A stretch of DNA of 64,000 nt from an uncultured Eubacterium sp. (GTDB taxonomy: Bacteria; Bacillota; Clostridia; Lachnospirales; Lachnospiraceae): contig CAJUHV010000001.1 in NCBI GenBank assembly GCA_910586445.1, positions 62,001 to 126,000 on the forward strand. The letters are read 5' to 3'. This document shows positions 42,473 through 50,019 of the stretch, piece by piece (the stretch's first letter is position 1; each line of letters starts with the position of its first letter). The position numbers and the translations under genes were made by a program. The notes under the pieces were generated by a model that was given only the letters and a program-made list of their open reading frames with translations, was not told where the DNA came from and ran no database searches.

Positions 42473-44935
42473 TTACTGGCGCTGAAGCGACCCGTCCGGT
42501 TTATATTTATAGTAATTTTTATATTCACCGCTCACATCATGCCAGCTCTCGACCAGACGGCCGCGTTCTGGATCTGCCTCAAGCGCTGAAGACCCAAACA
42601 GTGTAAATCCATATTCAAAGCGCTGCTTTTGTGCATTCCACAAAAAATAACTATATGGCACATTATGCGGATACGTGCCGACCGCCAGCAGGCCAAAATC
42701 CTGCGCCCCGTCAAAATTCACATCGCGTATATCAGGCTCGCCGACCTGCTCATTTTGATTGACAAACAGCCCGTCCCACGCATATTCTTCGACAGCGGGA
42801 ATCGCTGAAGCCTCGATGGTCTGCAGTAATCTGCCTTCTTCATTGTAGACAAGTATCTGATCTACGGCAAAATACTTACGGTTTGGCTGTTTCGTGTAAA
42901 GTACAACGGTCAGCTCCTGCTCCTGATTTAAAGCAGCCTGTACTTGAAATGTATATAAGCCCATACTGCTTAAATCCATATCACTGATATCATCCGGCAG
43001 AAGCGGCTTTTGCGCAGCAGGCTCTTTTTCATCTAGAATAAAGCTGTCCGGGCTGAATGCCTCCAGTATGCCTTTGTCTGTAAATTCATGCCATATGGCA
43101 TCCTGCTTTTTACCCTGACGCTTCTTGACCGCCTTGTATTTTTTTGCCGTAGCAGGCGCATCATTTACAAAATAAGAAAACTTTTCCCATGTCTGATCTG
43201 TGATTTCATACGCAGTCCGCTGCGGCACGCATTTCCCTTTCGTAAATTCCATCCTGCCTATGCCGGATTCTGTTCCGATTAATGTACTGTAGCTGTAAGT
43301 CCCATCCGCCTTTAAATTTTCAAAAGTTTTATAATGCGAGACAGACCCATAGACCTGATCCTGATATCTATGCAGCACCATATATCCGCCCATATCACCT
43401 GCTGTGTCAATAATCTGCAGAACCATTTCCTGTTCTTTGTCACCATCCAGATCTGCCAGTGCAAAGCGGCCGACTGCTGCATATTTACTGTATGGGCTGA
43501 AAATCTTTGGCACATCCGATATCGCAGTCATTTTTACCGTACCATCTTCTGCTGCATACAAAAAATCAGACTCGCCCTGCAGTATTTTTCGAAAAATATC
43601 CTGCAGATTTTCCTCACCTCCCGCAGTCCCCGGATACTCTGCCGCATTTTCTGACAGAGGGGCGGACAGCTGCTTTGTTCCAGCTCCGGCTGCTATAAAT
43701 AAATCATAATCTGTGCCAAATACAAGCGCACATCCGCTTACCGCAAATGCGGCCAGCACAGAGCACAGTCTGGCAGCGGTTCCTTTTTTACGATATTTCA
43801 CAATACATACCATCCTTTCTTTTAATTGTTCTCTTTCTCTGCAGAATGAAAGCATTGACCTGCCGCGTCCGTCAGATAAACCAAAATCAGCTGCGGCTGC
43901 TAAAAGCGTCTGTCCGTAATGATACCGCCTGTCAGCATCCATGCCGTGCATAACCGCTTCGTCACACGATAACTCACACATACGGCCAATCTCTCTTTTG
44001 ATCCAGATCATCATCGGATTAAACCAATGCAGGCTGGCAGCTGCTGCAGTAAACCATTTATAAATCAGGTCACAGCGCTTTGCATGTGTCAGCTCATGCA
44101 TAATGATATCTCTCAGCTGTCCGTGATCCTTCATTCCCAGAGGCAGCACAATCACAGGATGTAAGATCCCAAGCAGCACCGGCGTGCTGATCTGCGGGCA
44201 CCTTAGCAGCCCCACACGTCCTGACGGCTCCAGCTCCCGTAAAATATGCCTCATATCAGCCGCAGCTTCTACCGCCGACCTGCGTACGGTATAAGAAAAA
44301 TACAAATATCCGCCTATGTACCAAAGCATGCTCACAAATGCCCCTATTGACCATATCAGAAACCACCATACAATACGGCCTGAGGCGTTATCCGCATGTT
44401 CCGGCTGCCCAGTCTGCCAAAGCCTCACGCTCACACCCGGGCCTTCGATCCAGTTGCGGCGCATCAGGCTGAATGTATCTAATGGATTACTGTCTGATGT
44501 TCCGGCCTGCCTCTGACTGTTCTCGTATGCTGCTCCCGGCTGGTTCTGCCAATCTGCCTGTCCAGTCCGATTCCATCCATACGCCGCTCCTGGCTGATTC
44601 TGCCAATCTGCCTGTCCAGTCCGATTCCGTCCATACGCCGCTCCTGAGAGATCCTGCCGGCTTTTATCTGTCGTTTTCTGTCCAAGCCGGCCTATGGTCC
44701 CTTTTATCTCAGCCTGCAGTCCTTCCCCTGCATGTTCGAGCAGCTTATATATGCCGCTGCGCTCAAATGCCGCTTTTGCGGTATCCGGTATCGGAATCCT
44801 AATACCGGACGGCACACACAGGCGCAGCAGGACTAACAGCCACAGATAATAAGACACCGACATGCTCATCTGCTTTTTCAGCACAACCTGAAGCAGAAGC
44901 AGCAGCCCTGCCAGCAGTGAGCCGAGTATGCTCAT
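42473..44935 (-). CDS. M56 (BlaR1-type) membrane metallopeptidase with an unusual sensor domain
   Basis: About 820 residues. N-terminal membrane helices, a loop holding two exact 18-residue repeats (NRTGQADWQNQP...) plus part of a third, then the zinc site HELTHAKRCD and CDEAVM and another helix (about residue 400). The remaining 400 residues are extracellular and lack the SxxK/SxN/KTG motifs of a beta-lactam sensor; instead FALADLDGDKEQEMVLQI and FDGAQDFGLLAVG resemble integrin-like blade sequences. It probably cleaves BlaI on a signal, but the ligand is not beta-lactam by sequence. No ribosome site precedes the ATG at 44,935 (or the GTG at 44,941), because a miniature element lies directly upstream. 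Confidence 0.87.
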   Translation of the reverse strand: MSILGSLLAGLLLLLQVVLKKQMSMSVSYYLWLLVLLRLCVPSGIRIPIPDTAKAAFERSGIYKLLEHAGEGLQAEIKGTIGRLGQKTTDKSRQDLSGAAYGRNRTGQADWQNQPGAAYGWNRTGQADWQNQPGAAYENSQRQAGTSDSNPLDTFSLMRRNWIEGPGVSVRLWQTGQPEHADNASGRIVWWFLIWSIGAFVSMLWYIGGYLYFSYTVRRSAVEAAADMRHILRELEPSGRVGLLRCPQISTPVLLGILHPVIVLPLGMKDHGQLRDIIMHELTHAKRCDLIYKWFTAAAASLHWFNPMMIWIKREIGRMCELSCDEAVMHGMDADRRYHYGQTLLAAAADFGLSDGRGRSMLSFCREREQLKERMVCIVKYRKKGTAARLCSVLAAFAVSGCALVFGTDYDLFIAAGAGTKQLSAPLSENAAEYPGTAGGEENLQDIFRKILQGESDFLYAAEDGTVKMTAISDVPKIFSPYSKYAAVGRFALADLDGDKEQEMVLQIIDTAGDMGGYMVLHRYQDQVYGSVSHYKTFENLKADGTYSYSTLIGTESGIGRMEFTKGKCVPQRTAYEITDQTWEKFSYFVNDAPATAKKYKAVKKRQGKKQDAIWHEFTDKGILEAFSPDSFILDEKEPAAQKPLLPDDISDMDLSSMGLYTFQVQAALNQEQELTVVLYTKQPNRKYFAVDQILVYNEEGRLLQTIEASAIPAVEEYAWDGLFVNQNEQVGEPDIRDVNFDGAQDFGLLAVGTYPHNVPYSYFLWNAQKQRFEYGFTLFGSSALEADPERGRLVESWHDVSGEYKNYYKYKPDGSLQRQ
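44507..44660. repeat. Direct repeats within the M56 gene
   Basis: Two nearly exact 54-bp units and a partial third encode GAAYG-NRTGQADWQNQP. Units share long identical stretches (TCTGCCTGTCCAGTCCGATT), so they are recent and probably variable in number between strains. Confidence 0.85.
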
Positions 44936-44941
44936 ACGCAC

Positions 44942-45106
44942 TAGAGCGTGTTTGAAAAATCATTCCCGCGATCTGCACTCCCCACTTTGCGGAGAATTCA
45001 TCCCAAATTTAATCAACATAGCCCGCTATGCTTCATAAATTTGGGATGAATTCTCCACCAAGTGTGAAGCACATCTCACGGAAAGCATTTTTCAAACACG
45101 CTCTAA
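44942..45106. mobile_element. Complete miniature inverted-repeat element between blaI and the M56 gene
   Basis: It begins TAGAGCGTGTTTGAAAAATC and ends GCATTTTTCAAACACGCTCTA, and has an inner inverted repeat GAGAATTCATCCCAAATTTA / TAAATTTGGGATGAATTCTC. The TA at each end suits a TA target duplication as made by IS630/Tc1-mariner transposases. It sits six bases before the M56 start codon and within the 229-bp gap to blaI. Confidence 0.85.
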
Positions 45107-45170
45107 TACAGATAAAAAATATGCCATTCTGCCACCTCCCTTTTCACTGGACATCCATCAAAATACTTAT

Positions 45171-45554
45171 TTATTCATTTCCTTCCTTTTTCCATAAATC
45201 CTCAAACATCTCACGCAGCTCCTCCACATCTTTTGACTGCAGCTGTTCGTGCTCTACCAATGATGCCACCATAGCTTTGGCACTTCCTGCATAAAGCTTA
45301 TCGATCAGTTTCCGCGTACGGTAACACCCCAGATCATCCTGTGCTACTATAGGATGATAATAATAGACCTCCCTTTTTTCCGAAGATACCGCACCTTTAT
45401 GACATAAACGGCGCAGAAGTGTTTTGGTGGTATCTCCGTTGCGCTGGGGCAGGGCTGCTTTGATCTGTGCGAGCGTCATCGGCGCTTCTGCTGCCCACAG
45501 AGCCTGCATCACTTCTAGCTCTGCATCTGTAATTTTTTCTTCTGGTTTCAACAT
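45171..45554 (-). CDS. BlaI/MecI-family repressor
   Basis: A 127-residue winged-helix repressor: ITDAELEVMQALWAAEAPMTL and TKTLLRRLCHKGAV form the DNA-binding part, followed by a dimerisation helix with the region normally cut by BlaR1/MecR1 near YAGSAKAMVASLVE. It lies upstream of the M56 gene, with AAGGAG before its ATG, and two operator-like sites overlap its own promoter, so autoregulation is likely. Confidence 0.93.
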   Translation of the reverse strand: MLKPEEKITDAELEVMQALWAAEAPMTLAQIKAALPQRNGDTTKTLLRRLCHKGAVSSEKREVYYYHPIVAQDDLGCYRTRKLIDKLYAGSAKAMVASLVEHEQLQSKDVEELREMFEDLWKKEGNE

Positions 45555-45580
45555 ATAACAAGCTCCTTTCCATCTTTGCA

Positions 45581-45633
45581 GGTTACATTTGTTTCCTTTA
45601 TTAGAGGATACACTTGTAACCTGCAGTTGTCAA
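45581..45633 (-). promoter_or_regulatory. blaI promoter and operators
   Basis: Minus strand: TTGACA (45,628-45,633), 17 bases, TATCCT. The dyad TACAAGTGTA (45,609-45,618) overlaps the spacer and -10 box, and a second near-copy lies at 45,583-45,592. TACA-NN-TGTA is the core of known BlaI/MecI operators. Confidence 0.7.
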
Positions 45634-45719
45634 GATTTTTGTCAAGATTTTTCAAAAAAAAGCTGATTATCTTTTAATTGCTATAATAAATGAAATTTGC
45701 GCTTGATTTGTACATAGAA

Positions 45720-45825
45720 ACAGGGCTGTCGCATTAAATATATACAAGATCCAGCAGAATCTGATTTAGAATTATAGCCATATCTTGTATGTGCAGTCTT
45801 TGCTGCGACAGCCCCATTTTTAGAA
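45720..45825. repeat. 100-bp hairpin in the blaI upstream gap
   Basis: GGGCTGTCGCA pairs with TGCGACAGCCCC and, inside, ATACAAGAT pairs with ATCTTGTAT. ATTTTTAGAATATATTTT follows on the plus strand. It may be a terminator or a remnant of a small palindromic mobile unit. The rest of the 305-bp gap holds the blaI operator. Confidence 0.7.
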
Positions 45826-45859
45826 TATATTTTGGAATATTTTTAAATAGATATATATT

Positions 45860-46348
45860 TTAAATAGATATATTTATCTCCATCTCCTGTACCGCATGGC
45901 TGGCTTCTCCCGCAGAAGTATAGATCACAGGCTCTTTCACAGAAACGCTCTCTGTTTCTGCCAGCATCTGTTTTCCTTCTTCACTTAATTCTACCGTATC
46001 TGCCGCCTGGGTGTTTTCTGTTACCTGTTCCGCCTGCTCTGCTTCTTCCTTTCTTTGTTTTGTCATTTTTTCAGTTTCGATTTTCTTTTTCTCTCTGGCT
46101 TCTTTTGCCTTTTCCTGATCTAATCTGACTTTTTCCTTAAATTCTTCGGCTTCTTCCTTCATGCCTTCCTCAGCCTTTTTCTGATACTCATGTGCTTTTG
46201 AAGCGAATCTGCCGGCATAATCTGCCGCCCGTTCCATCATAGATAGATCACCCCTGCGCTCCGCTTCTTTGTAGACACGCATGGGTGTATTTAATAAGTT
46301 CATATTTGTACCTGCACCGGCCAGGCCTTCCATTGTCTTTGCATTCAT
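45860..46348 (-). CDS. Charged coiled-coil protein, unknown function
   Basis: A 162-residue protein; the ATG at 46,348 follows AAAGGAGG, so the longer frame to 46,501 is not used. Residues 20-125 are almost continuous helix with Lys/Glu repeats (EEGMKEEAEEFKEKVRLDQE), then a flexible acidic tail. No signal peptide. Not recognised as a named family. It is read alone and is followed, on its 5' side, by a tandem-repeat block. Confidence 0.7.
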   Translation of the reverse strand: MNAKTMEGLAGAGTNMNLLNTPMRVYKEAERRGDLSMMERAADYAGRFASKAHEYQKKAEEGMKEEAEEFKEKVRLDQEKAKEAREKKKIETEKMTKQRKEEAEQAEQVTENTQAADTVELSEEGKQMLAETESVSVKEPVIYTSAGEASHAVQEMEINISI

Positions 46349-46508
46349 TTCGCATCCTCCTTTTTTACTTCCTATCCTGCCTATCTCTATATTTTTTTCG
46401 TCAGCAATACGGCCCGGCATAAGCATCGTGCTATAAAAAACCCGTTCGATGTCATATGCGTTTCTGCTTCGCTCTATGAAATATCCATGGGCATAATACA
46501 AAACAAGG

Positions 46509-46735
46509 CACGCTGCGCAGACTTTCTATTGTCATGAACGATAGATTGCAGAAACACGCTGCGCAGACTTTCTATTGTCATGAACGATAGATTGCAAAAG
46601 CACGCTGCGCAGACTTTCTATTGTCATAAACGATATAGATTGCAAAAGCACGCTGCGCAGACTTTCTATTGTCATAAACGATAGATTGCAGAAACACGCT
46701 GCGCAGACTTTCTGCTGTCATCAATAAAAAGGCAT
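46509..46735. repeat. Five tandem copies of a 46-bp palindromic unit
   Basis: CACGCTGCGCAGACTTTCT starts at 46,509, 46,555, 46,601, 46,649 and 46,695, so spacing is 46, 46, 48 and 46 bp. Each unit carries the palindrome CTGCGCAG and the inverted pair TCTATTGT/ACGATAGA around CATGA. The copies differ by a few bases and there are no spacers, so this is not a CRISPR array. A lone copy lies at 35,478-35,520. Confidence 0.93.
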
Positions 46736-46770
46736 GGTACAGAGTATTCACTCTGCCCCATGCCTTTTTT
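46726..46770. terminator. Bidirectional terminator
   Basis: AAAAAGGCATGG and CCATGCCTTTTTT form a long stem with an inner CAGAGTATTCACTCTG hairpin. It has T-tracts in both directions and ends the secreted-protein gene on the minus strand. Confidence 0.88.
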
Positions 46771-46808
46771 CGTCCATATGAACTTTTCTGTCACATTCAT
46801 AGATGCTT

Positions 46809-47222
46809 TTACTTTACGCCCCGTCTAAGGCCCGCTCCGCGTCCGCCTCCACGTCCATAGCCTGCTCCGCACCCGCAGCCTGCTCCGCATCCGTTTTCTG
46901 TATAATTATCGCAGATTCCATCGCCGTCTGCGTCTACAAAATATCTGCCGCATCCTCTTCCATTTTGCGCAAAATAATCGCAGATTCCGTCACCGTCTGC
47001 ATCCACAAAATATCTGCCGCATCCTCTTCCATTTTGTGCAAAATAATCACAGATTCCGTCGCCGTCTGCATCCACATAATTATACTTCACTGTGCGTACT
47101 GTCCTTTTTGAAGCTGTTTTTGAAGCTGTGCGAGCTGCCTTTTTTGAGGCTGCCGCTGCCGGCGTTGCCATGCTCATGCATACTGCTGCTGCCATCACCC
47201 ATACAATGATCTTTCTTTTCAT
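46809..47222 (-). CDS. Secreted protein with DADGDG calcium-loop repeats
   Basis: A 137-residue protein starting at the ATG at 47,222 (GGAGGG upstream). A signal peptide (MKRKIIVWVMAAAVCMSMA) is followed by a basic stretch and three units of about 24 residues, each with DADGDGICD and mostly NGRGCGRYF. The DxDGDGxCD pattern resembles EF-hand/thrombospondin-3 calcium loops with paired cysteines, so calcium binding is likely. The C-terminus is a Gly/Cys/Arg-rich tail. The DNA units are almost identical. Function unknown; similar small proteins are known to me only as hypothetical. Confidence 0.8.
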   Translation of the reverse strand: MKRKIIVWVMAAAVCMSMATPAAAASKKAARTASKTASKRTVRTVKYNYVDADGDGICDYFAQNGRGCGRYFVDADGDGICDYFAQNGRGCGRYFVDADGDGICDNYTENGCGAGCGCGAGYGRGGGRGAGLRRGVK

Positions 47223-47337
47223 TCTGTTTCCCTCCATAAATACTGTCGTTTTTCAGCTCCCTGGCATGTAAATAATATACAAAATGTATTTGTCATTTAC
47301 GTGTCATTTTAAGGACAATTTCTAGAAGATTTGCTTT

Positions 47338-48786
47338 TTAAGATCTGCCGCTGATGACAGCCGTTTCTGGAACGCAGAACACAATCTCTGTACCTTTTTT
47401 GTATGTGCTGTTTATATGGATTCCAATGCCATGCCTGTCTGCAATATTTTTAATAATGGCAAGTCCCAGCCCGGAGCCTTTTTCGTATTTCTGCCCTGCA
47501 TGCTGTTTTGAGCGGAAAAACCGTGTAAAAATATTCTGCAGGTCTGCTGCCGGAATGCCGCAGCCTTGATCTTTGATTGAAATAACTGCCGCATCTGTAT
47601 ATTTGTTCGTATTGATCACGATCCGGCTTTTTTCAGGTGAATATTTAATCGCATTATCGAGTGCGGCAATAAACATCTGGCGCAGCCGTCCGTAATCACC
47701 CATCAGCTGCCATTCCTCAGTGCCTTTTTCATAAAAAATCTGGATCTCTTTCTCTTTTGCAAGCACCCGCACGGCACGTACGGCATCTCCCAATGCCGAC
47801 AGAATATTCATCTGTTCTTTTTCAATCGGAAAATCCTTATTCTGCAGGCGCGACAATTCCAGCATGTCATTTACAAGACGCTGCAGTGATATGCTTTCTG
47901 CCAGCATCTGGCGCTGGTATTCCACTGCCTTTTCACCTGTCACAACCCCGTCACAGACTGCTTCCAGCGAACTGCGTATTACCGTAACCGGCGTCCTTAG
48001 TTCATGGGAAATATTGGATATATAATCCCTCTGCGCCTGCTCTAAGCGTATACTTTCCAGACGGGCTGCCTCCAGCTTTTGTGCCAGCTGATCCATCTCG
48101 CCTGCCAGCTCCCCAAGCTCCGTCGGATCATGCACGTTGGTAGACGCCTGATAATTCCCGCCTGCCAGCTCTTTGGCTGTATGCGCAATCTGGCGGATCG
48201 GCATGACAAAGCGTCTGGATAACACGATGGAAAGAATGCCGGACACTATAAGTGCCAGCAACAGGCATCCTCCCAGTATCGAAACTGCCGGAATAAAACT
48301 GCCCTGTTCCAGATCGGCCGTATCACGTATAACAACCGCTGCTGCCAGCTGCCCGTCCGCATAAACCGGCATTCCCACGTAGAACAAATCTCCGCCATCT
48401 GCCGCTTTTTTACGAAAATGTTCATAACTGCCGCTTGCAAAAATACGTCCGGCAAATTTCTGTACTTCTTCCGTCGGTTCATCAGAGGCTGCACCATGGC
48501 GTCCATATGAGAAAGGACTGCCGTCTATATTAATAATATAGGTATCCGCCAATGCAATGTCATCCACAAAACGCAGATATGCTCCCCGCCCCTGTTTCGG
48601 CCCTCCGGTCTCCATAAACTGCTCCAGCTGTCCTGCAATCGTTTCCGCACGTTCCTTCAAATCCCGCTCATGGCTTTTATATGTCTGGTAAAGCAGCGAC
48701 AAAGAAAATCCTGCAAATGCAGTGGCTGCAAATAATAACAACAGTGAAGCAAAATATCTGAACAGCCTATTCGTGATCTTACTCAT
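47338..48786 (-). CDS. Sensor histidine kinase
   Basis: About 482 residues. The ATG at 48,786 overlaps the regulator stop by eight bases, and this beats the longer frame beginning in the regulator gene. Two membrane helices (about residues 12-32 and 165-190) flank an extracellular sensor, then HAMP (SRRFVMPIRQIAHTAKEL), HisKA (YISNISHELRTPVTVIRSS) and ATPase motifs DNAIKYSPE, DQGCGIP and GSGLGLAI. Resembles cell-envelope sensors. It is the partner of the regulator before it. Confidence 0.94.
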   Translation of the reverse strand: MSKITNRLFRYFASLLLLFAATAFAGFSLSLLYQTYKSHERDLKERAETIAGQLEQFMETGGPKQGRGAYLRFVDDIALADTYIINIDGSPFSYGRHGAASDEPTEEVQKFAGRIFASGSYEHFRKKAADGGDLFYVGMPVYADGQLAAAVVIRDTADLEQGSFIPAVSILGGCLLLALIVSGILSIVLSRRFVMPIRQIAHTAKELAGGNYQASTNVHDPTELGELAGEMDQLAQKLEAARLESIRLEQAQRDYISNISHELRTPVTVIRSSLEAVCDGVVTGEKAVEYQRQMLAESISLQRLVNDMLELSRLQNKDFPIEKEQMNILSALGDAVRAVRVLAKEKEIQIFYEKGTEEWQLMGDYGRLRQMFIAALDNAIKYSPEKSRIVINTNKYTDAAVISIKDQGCGIPAADLQNIFTRFFRSKQHAGQKYEKGSGLGLAIIKNIADRHGIGIHINSTYKKGTEIVFCVPETAVISGRS

Positions 48787-49468
48787 GGCATACCTCAAAT
48801 TTATATCCGACGCCCCGTACCGTGACAATCTCCCAGTCCGGCTGACTGTATTTTTCCAGTTTTGCGCGCAGGCGTTTGATATGGGTATCCACAGTCCTTT
48901 CATCCCCATAATAGTCACATCCCCATACGGAATCTAAAATATGTTCTCTTGTAAATACCGTTCCCGCATGTGAAGATAACAGCCATAAAATTTCTGTTTC
49001 TTTTTTCGTCAGCGGCACCTGCTGCCCGCCGACCACAGCCTGATATTTATCCATTGATATGCGCAGATTGCCTTTTACCAACTGCTCCCTGGCTCCCGTC
49101 TCTGCTGCATTTATGCGCCGCAGCACTGCCCGCAGCCTTGCCATCACCTCTGACGGCGAAAATGGCTTTACCACATAATCATCTGCCCCGATATCAAGCC
49201 CCATAATGCGCTCAAAGTCCTCTCCGCGCGCAGTAATCATAATAATCGGCACCATGGATCTGCTGCGGATCTGACGGCATACTTCAAAACCGTCCATTTC
49301 CGGCATCATTACATCCAGCAATATCGCGTCAAATTCCCGCTGTCCAAACTCCTCCAATGCCTTAGTACCGGTCTTTGCAGTATATACATCATAGCCCTCT
49401 TTACGTGCATACTGCTTTAACACATCTAAAATCTGCTCATGATCATCTGCAATTAAAATCGTCTTCAT
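48779..49468 (-). CDS. OmpR/PhoB-family response regulator
   Basis: A 229-residue regulator. Receiver motifs: ADDHE, phospho-acceptor in AILLDVMMPEMDG, and ADDYVVKPFSPSE. The winged helix has LTKKETEILWLLSSH and the C-terminal RGVGYKFEV. GGGGGA precedes the ATG. Co-transcribed with the kinase after it; targets are unknown, possibly nearby cell-surface genes. Confidence 0.95.
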   Translation of the reverse strand: MKTILIADDHEQILDVLKQYARKEGYDVYTAKTGTKALEEFGQREFDAILLDVMMPEMDGFEVCRQIRSRSMVPIIMITARGEDFERIMGLDIGADDYVVKPFSPSEVMARLRAVLRRINAAETGAREQLVKGNLRISMDKYQAVVGGQQVPLTKKETEILWLLSSHAGTVFTREHILDSVWGCDYYGDERTVDTHIKRLRAKLEKYSQPDWEIVTVRGVGYKFEVCHE

Positions 49469-49522
49469 AAATCCCCCTGCAGAATACGCATTGCCTGAAT
49501 GCGCATTACCTAAATACGCAGC

Positions 49523-49813
49523 TTATAGCTGCTGTTGTGCCACCGTAACGTGCACCCTGTCCCCTGGCTGCTTTCCAATCCGTGCGCGTATATCCTTGCG
49601 TATGCCGATAATATAGCAGATGCTGCCATCTTCATTTTTAACACCCATGTTCACAATGCTGCCGTCATACGGCTCCCCGTCGAAAGTAACGTGTACCTTT
49701 ACCCTTCCTTTTCCGAATTCTTCCCTAAGGTCATAGGGAAAGATCACATACGCACCGCCTTTCTGCTCTGCATTATAAATAAGTGATTCATATTCATAGA
49801 CTTTTTGACTCAT
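49523..49813 (-). CDS. DUF1905 protein
   Basis: A 96-residue protein starting at MSQKVYEYES, with AGGAGAGAGG upstream. YVIFPYDLREEFGKGRVKVHV and IVNMGVKNEDGSICYIIGIRK then IRARIGKQPGDRVHVTV are the DUF1905 fold. The family is a small beta-barrel with no assigned reaction. It lies 54 bp upstream of the regulator gene on the same strand, possibly sharing its operon. Confidence 0.8.
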   Translation of the reverse strand: MSQKVYEYESLIYNAEQKGGAYVIFPYDLREEFGKGRVKVHVTFDGEPYDGSIVNMGVKNEDGSICYIIGIRKDIRARIGKQPGDRVHVTVAQQQL

Positions 49814-50019
49814 ATCTGCTGCCTCTCTCCTATTATTAAAATACGTTAAACCGTGTTCTTTTAAATACATTTTTCTGACTGGTATATATTTTATTCTATC
49901 ATATTTATAATAATAAAATCTTCATGCACAAAAAGCAATAACTTTTGACAGCGTTATTATTTTACATTTCTCTTGACAACCTCTCCGCCTTTTCCGATAA
50001 TTTAACAAAGGAGGAATCT

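Noticed and set aside
42473..45554. Beta-lactam resistance locus
   Set aside because: The M56 protein lacks a penicillin-binding sensor domain and no beta-lactamase gene is near.
46509..46735. CRISPR array
   Set aside because: The five units abut with no unique spacers, no cas gene is present, and the unit carries two internal dyads.
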